A DNA stretch of 64,000 nucleotides from positions 372,001 to 436,000 of the forward strand of contig NZ_JBFAKK010000002.1 in NCBI RefSeq assembly GCF_040655735.1, read 5' to 3'. This stretch comes from Phytomonospora sp040655735 (GTDB lineage: Bacteria > Actinomycetota > Actinomycetes > Mycobacteriales > Micromonosporaceae). Shown piece after piece: positions 16,636-24,293 of the stretch (the stretch's first letter is position 1; each line of letters begins with the position of its first letter). A program made the position numbers and the translations under genes. The notes under the pieces were generated by a model. That model searched no databases, had not been told where the DNA came from, and saw only the letters and a list, made by a program, of their open reading frames with translations.

Positions 16636-18288
16636 GTGTCCACGGGGCCGCTCATCGTCCAGTCCGACAAGACGCTACTGCTGGAGGTCGGACACCCCGG
16701 GGCCGCCGAGGCCCGGGTCGCGATCGCTCCCTTCACGGAGCTGGAGCGCGCCCCGGAGCACGTGCACACCTACCGGATCACCCCGCTGGGCCTGTGGAAC
16801 GCCCGCGCGGCCGGTCACGACGCCGAGGCGGTCGTCGACGCGCTGATCAAGTTCTCGCGTTTCCCGGTGCCGCACTCGCTGCTCGTCGACGTCGCCGAGA
16901 CGATGGACCGCTACGGCCGCCTCCAGCTGGTCAACCACCCGACGCACGGGCTCGTCCTGCACGGCCTCGACCGCGCGGTGCTGGTGGAGGTCGCGAAGTC
17001 GAAGAAGCTGGCGGGGATGCTCGGCTCCTTCCACGACGCCGACACCGTCGCGGTGCACCCCTCGGAGCGCGGCCGCCTCAAGCAGGCGCTCCTGAAGCTG
17101 GGCTGGCCGTGTGAGGACCTGGCCGGCTACGTCGACGGCGAGGCGCACCAGATCGAGCTGGCCGAGGACGGCTGGTCGCTGCGGCCGTACCAGAAGGAGG
17201 CCGTTGAGTCGTTCTGGGCGGGCGGCTCCGGCGTGATCGTGCTGCCCTGCGGCGCGGGCAAGACCCTGGTCGGCGCGGGTGTGATGGCGCAGGCGAAGGC
17301 GACGACGCTGATCCTGGTGACCAACACCGTCTCGGTGCACCAGTGGCGCCGGGAGCTGATCGCGCGCACGTCGCTGACCGAGGAGGAGATCGGCGAGTAC
17401 TCCGGTGAGCGCAAGGAGATCCGGCCGGTCACGATCGCGACCTACCAGGTGATGACGGCCCGATCGAAGGGCGCGTTTCGCCACCTCGACCTGTTCGGCG
17501 CCCGCGACTGGGGCCTGGTCCTCTACGACGAGGTGCACCTGCTGCCCGCGCCGATCTTCCGTTTCACCGCCGACCTCCAGGCGCGCCGCCGTCTCGGTCT
17601 GACCGCGACGCTCGTGCGCGAGGACGGCCGCGAGGGCGACGTGTTCTCGCTGATCGGCCCGAAGCGCTACGACGCGCCCTGGAAGGACATCGAGAACCAG
17701 GGCTGGATCGCGCCGGCCGACTGCACCGAGGTGCGGGTGACGCTCACCGACGCCGAGCGCATGACCTACGCGACGTCGGAGACCAACGAGAAGTACCGGG
17801 TGTCGTCGACGGCCCGCACGAAACTGCCGATCGTCAAGGCGATCGTCGACAAGCACGCCGGGGAGCAGGTGCTGGTGATCGGCGCCTACCTGGAGCAGCT
17901 CCACCAGCTCTCGGAGCACCTCGACGCGCCCATCATCGAGGGCTCGACCTCGACGAAGAAGCGCGAGGAGCTCTACGAGGCCTTCCGCACCGGGAAGGTG
18001 TCGACGCTGGTGGTGAGCCGCGTGGCGAACTTCTCCATCGACCTGCCCGAGGCCGCGGTCGCCGTGCAGGTGTCGGGGACCTTCGGGTCGCGGCAGGAGG
18101 AGGCGCAGCGGCTCGGCCGGGTGCTGCGGCCGAAGGCCGACGGGCGCCAGGCGCACTTCTACACGGTGGTCTCGCGCGACACCATCGACACCGAGTACGC
18201 CGCGCACCGCCAGCGTTTCCTGTCCGAGCAGGGCTACGCGTACACGATCGTCGACGGCGACGACGTGCTGCGGCCGCTGGACGGGTGA
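16636..18288 (+). CDS. XPB/RAD25-type DNA repair helicase
   Basis: 550 residues from GTG 16636, which follows GAGGGGGAAG at 6 nt; an upstream ATG at 16555 would add a leader unlike the family. The order is an N-terminal damage-recognition-like domain, Walker A PCGAGKT (204-210), DEVH box (298-301), LGLTATLVREDG motif III, VSRVANFSIDLPEA motif V and QEEAQRLGRVLRP motif VI. It is a 3'-5' superfamily 2 helicase of bacterial XPB type. In many actinomycetes the WYL-bearing helicase-associated gene lies directly beside it; here that gene is 6 kb away. Confidence 0.95.
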   Translation: MSTGPLIVQSDKTLLLEVGHPGAAEARVAIAPFTELERAPEHVHTYRITPLGLWNARAAGHDAEAVVDALIKFSRFPVPHSLLVDVAETMDRYGRLQLVNHPTHGLVLHGLDRAVLVEVAKSKKLAGMLGSFHDADTVAVHPSERGRLKQALLKLGWPCEDLAGYVDGEAHQIELAEDGWSLRPYQKEAVESFWAGGSGVIVLPCGAGKTLVGAGVMAQAKATTLILVTNTVSVHQWRRELIARTSLTEEEIGEYSGERKEIRPVTIATYQVMTARSKGAFRHLDLFGARDWGLVLYDEVHLLPAPIFRFTADLQARRRLGLTATLVREDGREGDVFSLIGPKRYDAPWKDIENQGWIAPADCTEVRVTLTDAERMTYATSETNEKYRVSSTARTKLPIVKAIVDKHAGEQVLVIGAYLEQLHQLSEHLDAPIIEGSTSTKKREELYEAFRTGKVSTLVVSRVANFSIDLPEAAVAVQVSGTFGSRQEEAQRLGRVLRPKADGRQAHFYTVVSRDTIDTEYAAHRQRFLSEQGYAYTIVDGDDVLRPLDG

Positions 18289-18297
18289 GGACGGTAG

Positions 18298-18338
18298 CGG
18301 CAGGCCTTTCGGCACTTTCGGGTACAGGCCGCCTGCCG
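18298..18338 (+). terminator. Possible terminator after the XPB helicase
   Basis: CGGCAGGC pairs with GCCTGCCG over a 25-nt loop, 9 nt after the helicase stop. The loop is long, so termination is uncertain. Confidence 0.4.
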
Positions 18339-18451
18339 GAAACCATCACCGCCGTCGGCGCCGATTCAGCACCGGCTAAATCCCTTCGGGAATGCCGAGC
18401 GGGAGAGGAGGGTTGCCCCAGACGATCTTCCCCGACCCGAAAGGCACCACC

Positions 18452-19390
18452 ATGGCGCGCATTGGCAGCACCGATCTCGACGTCTCCCCGCTGACCCTCG
18501 GCGGGAACGTGTTCGGCTGGACGGCCGACGAGGCGGAGTCCTTCGCGATCCTCGACGCCTACGTCGCCGGCGGCGGCAACTTCATCGACACCGCCGATGC
18601 GTACTCGGCGTGGGTCCCGGGCAACTCCGGCGGCGAGTCGGAGGCCATCATCGGCCGCTGGATGGCCGCGCGCGGCAACCGCGACCGGCTCGTCATCGCC
18701 ACGAAGGTCTCCAGCCACCCCGAACGGCCGGGCCTGTCGGCGGACAACATCGCCGCGGCCGCCGAGGACTCGCTGCGCAGGCTCGGCACCGACCGCATCG
18801 ACCTCTACTACTCGCACTTCGACAAGGAGCCCTACGCTCCGGTCGCCGAGACCCTCGGCGCCTACGACGCGCTCGTCAAGGCCGGCAAGGTCCGCCACAT
18901 CGCGGCCTCGAACATGACCCCCGAGCGCCTCACCGAGTCCCTGGACACCTCCGCCCGCGAGGGCCTGGCGTCCTACGTGGCCATCCAGCCGAACTACAAC
19001 CTCGTCTCCCGCGACACCTACGAGGGACCGCCGGCCGACATCGCCGCCGAGCGCGGGCTGTCGGCGATCCCGTACTACGGCCTCGCCTCGGGCTTCCTGA
19101 CCGGCAAGTACCGTCCGGGCGCGAACGTGGACAGCGCGCGGGCCGGGTCGGCCGGCAAGCACCTGGAGACCGAGCGGGGCCGAGCCGTGCTGGCCGCCCT
19201 CGACGCCGTCGCCGCCCGCCACGACGCCGAGCTCGCCACGATCGCGCTGGCGTGGCTGCTGGCCAAGCCGACCGTCGTGTCGCCGATCGCGAGCGCGCGG
19301 ACCGTCGGGCAGCTCCCGGCGCTGCTGGCCGTCGCCGACGTGAAGCTCAGCGCCGAGGACGTCGCCGAGCTCGACGAGGCCTCGGCCTAG
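18452..19390 (+). CDS. Aldo/keto reductase
   Basis: 312 residues from ATG 18452 (MARIGSTDLDVSPLTLGG), with GAAAGG upstream. It shows the family pattern NFIDTADAYSAW (catalytic Asp and Tyr), VIATKVSSH, DLYYSHFDK (His site), IAASNMTPERL, YVAIQPNYNLVSR and the NADPH-binding SPIASARTVGQL. It is an NADPH-dependent oxidoreductase of unknown carbonyl substrate. A strong terminator follows the stop by 7 nt, so it is transcribed alone. Confidence 0.93.
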   Translation: MARIGSTDLDVSPLTLGGNVFGWTADEAESFAILDAYVAGGGNFIDTADAYSAWVPGNSGGESEAIIGRWMAARGNRDRLVIATKVSSHPERPGLSADNIAAAAEDSLRRLGTDRIDLYYSHFDKEPYAPVAETLGAYDALVKAGKVRHIAASNMTPERLTESLDTSAREGLASYVAIQPNYNLVSRDTYEGPPADIAAERGLSAIPYYGLASGFLTGKYRPGANVDSARAGSAGKHLETERGRAVLAALDAVAARHDAELATIALAWLLAKPTVVSPIASARTVGQLPALLAVADVKLSAEDVAELDEASA

Positions 19391-19397
19391 AGCGCTA

Positions 19398-19438
19398 GGG
19401 CGGGCCGCGATCCCCCGTCAGATGATCGCGGACCGCCC
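19398..19438 (+). terminator. Terminator of the aldo/keto reductase gene
   Basis: The arms GGGCGGGCCGCGATC and GATCGCGGACCGCCC pair over 15 positions with one mismatch around an 11-nt loop. Confidence 0.85.
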
Positions 19439-19682
19439 GACTGTTCCACCTTGGCCTTTCGCCGCCCCCCGACGCCATGGGTGCGGCCGGCGTCAGGCGT
19501 GGTCATGATCGACATCACACGCTCGATATGCACTGGTCGACCCCCCTAAGTGCTGAATATTCGGTACGAAGGTGCGGACACGAACCACAGGGGGACCGCG
19601 AACACCGCGGCGCCCGCCCCTCGCCCCTCGCCCACGACGACGAGTTCACCGCCCGCCCCTGACCGCAGTGAAGCCGCGCACG

Positions 19683-20843
19683 TCAGTCGTCGGCGTGCTC
19701 CGCCTTGTAGGCGTCGGAGTCGGGATGCCCACCCCACATGCGGAGCACCGCGCCCGTCACGTCGGTGACATAGGAGCCGTGGAAGTACTCGTCGCTGAGC
19801 GACACGCTGATCTCGATAGGCCCCGGCGTCGTCTCGAACTCCGTGCTCATCGCCGTCCCGCGCGAGATCAGCACCGCCGCCGAGTCGTCGCCGGTGATGC
19901 CGGTCGCGCGTTCGGCGGCGGCCGTGAGCGATGGGATGAGGCCCAGGTCGAGCTCGTGGAGGTCGAAGAGTTCGGCGGCGAGGTCCTCGGGCTGGATCAT
20001 CGTCGGGCCGGTCCGTTCGGCGGCGCCATAGCGGTACTGGAAGTCGTCGGCGGTGACGGCGCCGGGCGTGGTCGGCGCGGTGGTCAGGACGAAGTCGCCG
20101 AAGAGGCTCAGGTCGACGACTTGGGAGTCGCCCATGACCTCGATGAGCGCGTCGACGGCGTCCTGCGCGCCTTCCTCGCGGACGAAGTCGCCGGTGCTGC
20201 TGGTGAGCTGGTCCCAGTTGACCGCGATCGGGCCGCCGAGGCCGACGGCGAAGGCGAGCGCGAAGACGGCCAGGCGCAGCGGCAGTGCCCTCGGTCCGAT
20301 GCCGAAGGCGCCGGGCGCGGTGCCGGGGTCGGGTTTCCAGACGGGCGCGGAGGTGGGGACCGTCTCGCCGCTCTCTTCGAGCGCGTTGCGCCAGGTCGTG
20401 TCGGGCGTGTCGATGATCCACACGTCGGGCCGGTCGAGAGAGTGGCGGCCGACGACGACGGGCGTGCCCGGCTGGTAGCGGGCCATGGCGAACATGTCGA
20501 CGGGGGTGCGGATCACGGTCTCGTAGGGGGCGCGGTCGCGGGGTGCGATGACCAGTCCGACGCGGCAGAAGGGGACGTTCTCGACGGAGGCCGCGGTGCG
20601 CACGACGCGGGTGACGCGGGCGAGGGCGGCGCGGCCTTCGGCGAGGGCCTTGGCGCTGTCGCCGGCGGAGGGCTTGACGGTCACGCGCACGGACCGGGCG
20701 ACGGGGGCGAAGGAGCCCAGGATGATCGTGACGGGCAGGGCCGTCACCCAGATCCACAGGAAGTCGGGGTCGCCGGTGACGCCGTTGAGGATCGCGCCGC
20801 CGGTGAGGAATCCCAGGGCGAGGAAGGAAAGGATTCTCAGCAT
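19683..20843 (-). CDS. Membrane protein of unknown function, 386 aa
   Basis: Two hydrophobic helices at the N-terminus (about 3-20 and 28-46), a cytoplasmic or external stretch to about 190, a third helix near 191-210, then a long soluble C-terminal domain. No family recognised. The start is supported by TAAAGT 8 nt before the ATG. The next minus-strand gene (VanZ-RDD) ends 11 nt upstream of it, so some readthrough is likely. Confidence 0.75.
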   Translation of the reverse strand: MLRILSFLALGFLTGGAILNGVTGDPDFLWIWVTALPVTIILGSFAPVARSVRVTVKPSAGDSAKALAEGRAALARVTRVVRTAASVENVPFCRVGLVIAPRDRAPYETVIRTPVDMFAMARYQPGTPVVVGRHSLDRPDVWIIDTPDTTWRNALEESGETVPTSAPVWKPDPGTAPGAFGIGPRALPLRLAVFALAFAVGLGGPIAVNWDQLTSSTGDFVREEGAQDAVDALIEVMGDSQVVDLSLFGDFVLTTAPTTPGAVTADDFQYRYGAAERTGPTMIQPEDLAAELFDLHELDLGLIPSLTAAAERATGITGDDSAAVLISRGTAMSTEFETTPGPIEISVSLSDEYFHGSYVTDVTGAVLRMWGGHPDSDAYKAEHADD

Positions 20844-20854
20844 TTGCGGTCACT

Positions 20855-21976
20855 TTAGCGACCTGAGACCACTTCGTGTTCACGAGCGAGCGGGGCGTCA
20901 CGGAGGATCGCGGTGTTGACGGTTCCGGTGATCTGCTCGTACGGAGTGCGACCATCGCGGCGCAGCAGCGCGGCCAGCGGCGACCACACCCAGGCGACGG
21001 CGACGGCGGCCGCGATGAGCCATCCGTACCAGGGGTCGCTGGGGTCGTCGCCTTCGGCGGCCAGGCCCACGCCGAACCACATCAGCCACAGTGGGGAGAG
21101 CAGGATCGCCTGCCGCAGCAGGAGCGTGCCGCCCCAGGGCCGGTCGCCTTCGGGGCCGACGACGCACAGCAGCATCGCGCGCTTCCCGAGCGTCCAGCCG
21201 CCGGTGGCCCACGGGATGAACCAGAACCAGGCGAGGCCGGCGCCCGCGCCGATCGCGACGAGCAACCCGTCGCCGACCGCCACGCCCGCCAGCACCAGCC
21301 CGCCGACGATGAGCGTGAACGCGAACAGCCACCCGAGCAGGTCGGTGACATAGGCCAGCGCCCGCCGGGTGAACGTGACCCGCGCGGCGAAGCGCCGCCG
21401 GTCGGCGCTCGGGTCGACAGTGGGCAGGAGGCGGATCAGCGGCCCGGCGATCAGCCATCCGGCGACCGCGCCGGCGGTGTTGCACAGCAGGTCGTCGACG
21501 TTGAACTGCCGGTACGGGCAGGGGTAGACGAACCACAGGCCGGTGAGCTGGGTGAGTTCGAAGAAGAGGGAGGCGCCCAGCGCGATCGCCGCCGACGCCG
21601 CCAGGCTCCGGCGCCACAGGTAGCGCAGGTAGAAGCCGAGGGGGAGGAGCAGGGCGACGTTGAGGAGCGTCGGCCACGCGGCGGCCGAGCCGTTGCGGGC
21701 GATGTCGCCGGCGAAGGCGAAGGGCCGCAGGTTCGGGTGGGAGGCGTAGGTGTGGGTCGAGCAGACCGCCGCCGGGTCGGCGGGGAGGGGGACGACGGTC
21801 TGGAGGAACGCGGCGAGGGAGTAGAAGACGAAGGTGTAGAAGACCAGGGCCGCCCAGCCGCCCGCGCGGCCGCGGCGGCGGTAGGAGACGAACGCGGCGG
21901 GAAGGACGATCGCGACGGCGAGGACGGGGAAGGCGTAGACGGCCGCCTCGACGGGGAGCAGGTAGTGCTGGAACAT
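20855..21976 (-). CDS. VanZ-RDD fusion membrane protein
   Basis: 373 residues from the ATG at 21976 (MFQHYLLPVEAAVYAF), which has CAAGG upstream. The first half is VanZ-like: helices, then LNVALLLPLGFYLRYLW, FELTQLTGLW and FNVDDLLCNTAGAVAGW. The second half is an RDD domain starting near 200, with RRALAYVTDLLGWLFAF, then GGWTLGKRAMLL and LLLRQAILLSP. VanZ homologues can lower teicoplanin binding to the wall; RDD proteins are poorly known transport-like membrane proteins. The fused form gives no clear function. Confidence 0.88.
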   Translation of the reverse strand: MFQHYLLPVEAAVYAFPVLAVAIVLPAAFVSYRRRGRAGGWAALVFYTFVFYSLAAFLQTVVPLPADPAAVCSTHTYASHPNLRPFAFAGDIARNGSAAAWPTLLNVALLLPLGFYLRYLWRRSLAASAAIALGASLFFELTQLTGLWFVYPCPYRQFNVDDLLCNTAGAVAGWLIAGPLIRLLPTVDPSADRRRFAARVTFTRRALAYVTDLLGWLFAFTLIVGGLVLAGVAVGDGLLVAIGAGAGLAWFWFIPWATGGWTLGKRAMLLCVVGPEGDRPWGGTLLLRQAILLSPLWLMWFGVGLAAEGDDPSDPWYGWLIAAAVAVAWVWSPLAALLRRDGRTPYEQITGTVNTAILRDAPLAREHEVVSGR

Positions 21977-22100
21977 CGCGCGACCGCCTTGCGTTCGACT
22001 GGCCGGATCGGTGATCGGGTCGGGTGATCGGAACGAGGCGGACAACGATCAAGGGGATCAGGACAGATTAGGGCAGGGCGGGGCGAAGGGTGGGCGGGTT

Positions 22101-22156
22101 TTGTCATAGGTCGCCCGTATCGTGAAATTCAGGGGTCCCCCCGGGCGGGGGCGATG
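22101..22156 (+). promoter_or_regulatory. Dispersed promoter-like element, copy 1
   Basis: TTGTCATAG, 8 nt, TATCGT, then a 30-nt G-rich leader ending GGCGATG. It matches the PafBC/WYL-type damage promoter layout and aligns in register with 26829-26882, including the ATG position. No plus-strand gene follows; a 34-codon frame from the ATG runs into the back of the kinase gene, so it is probably a relic. Confidence 0.45.
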
Positions 22157-22232
22157 GGTGCTGCCCTCGGTGAGGTCGGGGTGGGATCGGTGAGCGCTGG
22201 TCTGCGGGGTGTGGTGACGCTGTCTCCTGCGC

Positions 22233-23138
22233 TCAGCCGCCGCCCACAGCCCCCGTGAGCCGTCGCAGGGCGGCGTGAGCCGGTGGCCCCCAGCTCGGTT
22301 TCCCGCCGGGCCCCTCGTCGGCCGCGATGAACAGGCAGGCGAGCGCGCGCTCCACCGCCACGCCTCGGGCGCGCCGCGCGGTCGCGGGATCGAGGGCCGG
22401 CCGGTAGGCGGCGTGGAAGCGGTCGACGGCGCCGTCGGGCAGCAGGATCCAGGCCGCGGCGAGGTCCCAGGCGGGGTCGCCCGCGAAGAGGTCGCCGAAG
22501 TCGATCACGCCGCAGAAGGTCCCGTCGGCGGTGAGGACGTTGGCCGGATGCAGGTCGCCGTGGAGCCACAGCGGCGGGCCGGTCCACTCGGGCGCGGCGG
22601 CGGCGTCCTCCCAGACGGCGCGGACGGCGTCGGGATCCTCGACGAGCCCGCGCTCGGCGGCCGTGGCGAGCTGCCCGGCGAAGCGCTCGGCGCGGTCGGG
22701 CGACCGGGTCCCGCGGTCTCGCCCCGCGGGCGCCCCGGCGGGAGCGGGCAGATGAAGGGCCGTGAGGAAGGCGGCCAGGGCGTCGGCGGACTCCTCGGCG
22801 CGTGTGGCCGGCGCGCGGTCGGCGGGCTCACCCGGCACCCAGGTGGTGACCAGCCAGGGGCGCGGAAACCGCTCGGAGGGTTCGCCGAGACGCTGCGGTA
22901 CGGGAACCGGCAGGGGAAGCCGCGACGCGAGAGCGGGCAGCCAGGTGTGCTCCTTGCGCAGCAGCGCGTCCGCCGACGGCGTCGCCCACGGCAGGCGGAC
23001 GGCGAGGTCGTCGCCGAGCCTCCAGAGCTGGTTGTCCCACCCGCGCGCACCGAGCCGCAAAGGATGATCGGCCAGGTCAGGGTGCTGATCGCGGAGCAGA
23101 TCCCGGATCAGATCCGCCGTGATCTCGGTGCGGGTCAC
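22233..23138 (-). CDS. Aminoglycoside phosphotransferase (APH)-family kinase
   Basis: 301 residues starting at a GTG. The kinase-like fold is visible: GWDNQLWRLGDDLAVRLP in the N-lobe, RPWLVTTWVPGE at the hinge, the catalytic loop HGDLHPAN at 193-200 and the metal-binding IDFGD at 212-216, followed by DPAWDLAAAW. These residues are intact, so it should phosphorylate a small hydroxylated molecule with ATP. APH-like genes are abundant in actinomycetes and most do not confer aminoglycoside resistance, so no resistance claim is made. Confidence 0.9.
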   Translation of the reverse strand: MTRTEITADLIRDLLRDQHPDLADHPLRLGARGWDNQLWRLGDDLAVRLPWATPSADALLRKEHTWLPALASRLPLPVPVPQRLGEPSERFPRPWLVTTWVPGEPADRAPATRAEESADALAAFLTALHLPAPAGAPAGRDRGTRSPDRAERFAGQLATAAERGLVEDPDAVRAVWEDAAAAPEWTGPPLWLHGDLHPANVLTADGTFCGVIDFGDLFAGDPAWDLAAAWILLPDGAVDRFHAAYRPALDPATARRARGVAVERALACLFIAADEGPGGKPSWGPPAHAALRRLTGAVGGG

Positions 23139-23153
23139 GCCGGGTCGCCGGGG

Positions 23154-23357
23154 TCAGTGACCGCCCGCGTAGGAGTCCAGCCGCGTCGGTACGGGCTCGG
23201 AGTGCTCCCAGTTCAGTCCCTCGACGGGCAGCGGGAAGGTCAGGTCGTCGCCGAAGGGCGAGCCGGCGGCCGGCCGGTCCGAGGTGGCCTCGGTGATCGG
23301 CAGGTGGCCGTCTTTAACGACCTTGACGCGGGACTTCTTCACAGCTGAGGACGCCAT
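23154..23357 (-). CDS. Small hypothetical protein, 67 aa
   Basis: Starts at ATG 23357, MASSAVKKSRVKVVKDG, then an acidic and proline-rich middle (FPLPVEGLNWEHSEPVP) and ends LDSYAGGH. It has no cysteine, no signal and no recognised family. It sits between two minus-strand genes, 15 nt from the kinase start and 38 nt from the end of the DUF2785 gene, which makes it a plausible member of that transcript. Codon use fits the GC-rich pattern, which supports coding. Confidence 0.6.
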   Translation of the reverse strand: MASSAVKKSRVKVVKDGHLPITEATSDRPAAGSPFGDDLTFPLPVEGLNWEHSEPVPTRLDSYAGGH

Positions 23358-23395
23358 GGTCGCTAGTTTGACATGCCCGCCGCCTCGCCGCCCGC

Positions 23396-24193
23396 TCAGC
23401 CTGCGATGGGCGCGATCACCGAGGCGGTCTCGGCGACCCGTTCGCGCAAGACGTCGCGGTGAGGGAGCGCGAGCACCGGCTCGCGGCGCCAGTTGGGGCG
23501 CACGCCCCGGTCGGCGAGGAGGTACAGCACACGCAGCGTGCGCAGGCTGTTCGTCACGTTCGGCGCGATGAGCGCGCGGTCGCGGGTCTCGAAGGTCTCG
23601 CCGACCGTGGCCAGCCACCCCGTCGCGGCCTCCTCGTCCAGCTCGGGCCGCGTGAGCGTCAGCGCGACGGCGTGCGCGAGCCGGTCGTCCTCCATGTCGC
23701 GCCACGCGTACTCGGTCGGCGCGGTCATCCGCCGCGCCGCGAGCTCCAGCATCGACTCCGGCGCGACCTCCGCCCGCCGTCCGAAGGCGCCGAGAAGGTC
23801 GGCGCCGTGCGCCACGGCGTGCAGCCACCCCAGCGTCGCGTCGTTGCCCCGCAGGTCCTCCTCGGCGCCGTACCAGTCCGCGAACGCCGCCACCCACCGC
23901 TGCTCGAAGACCCCCGCTTCCACGATCGTGTGGAGGATGAGCGGCGCGAAGCTCCGCGCCTGGATCTCGGGGTCGCCGAAGCGTTCGGCCATCACGTCGC
24001 CGAGCCCGCGCAGCGCCGCGTCGTCGAGGACCCCCTGCCCGATCCACGTCGCCAGAACCGCATAGCCGTGCCGATCCCGCGTCACCGGATCCGGTGACCG
24101 CAGCGCCTCGCACAACTCCGCGACGAGCCCCGCCACCTCCCCCTCAGGGGGTACGGCGAACCCGCCGTCGACGATCCTCTGCCAATCCGTCAT
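23396..24193 (-). CDS. DUF2785 protein
   Basis: 265 residues, all helical. The stretches SPDPVTRDRHGYAVLATWI, LRGNDATLGWLHAVAHGADL and FADWYGAEEDLRG fit the DUF2785 family, whose role is unknown. The start is well supported: TAGCGT lies 6 nt before the ATG, giving a leaderless transcript. It heads a minus-strand run with the 67-residue ORF and the kinase, and is divergent from the helicase-associated gene, which also has a leaderless promoter. Confidence 0.88.
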   Translation of the reverse strand: MTDWQRIVDGGFAVPPEGEVAGLVAELCEALRSPDPVTRDRHGYAVLATWIGQGVLDDAALRGLGDVMAERFGDPEIQARSFAPLILHTIVEAGVFEQRWVAAFADWYGAEEDLRGNDATLGWLHAVAHGADLLGAFGRRAEVAPESMLELAARRMTAPTEYAWRDMEDDRLAHAVALTLTRPELDEEAATGWLATVGETFETRDRALIAPNVTNSLRTLRVLYLLADRGVRPNWRREPVLALPHRDVLRERVAETASVIAPIAG

Positions 24194-24293
24194 GGACTCA
24201 CGCTAGGGAAGCCGCCCGCCGCGCGCATTCCGATAAGGGGCGTCACGCGTGGCCACGCCTCGGTAGCCCTGTGCACGGCGTACCTTTGACGAG

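Noticed and set aside
22233..23138. Antibiotic resistance gene
   Set aside because: The APH fold is clear, but most such genes in actinomycetes act on other substrates; resistance cannot be claimed.
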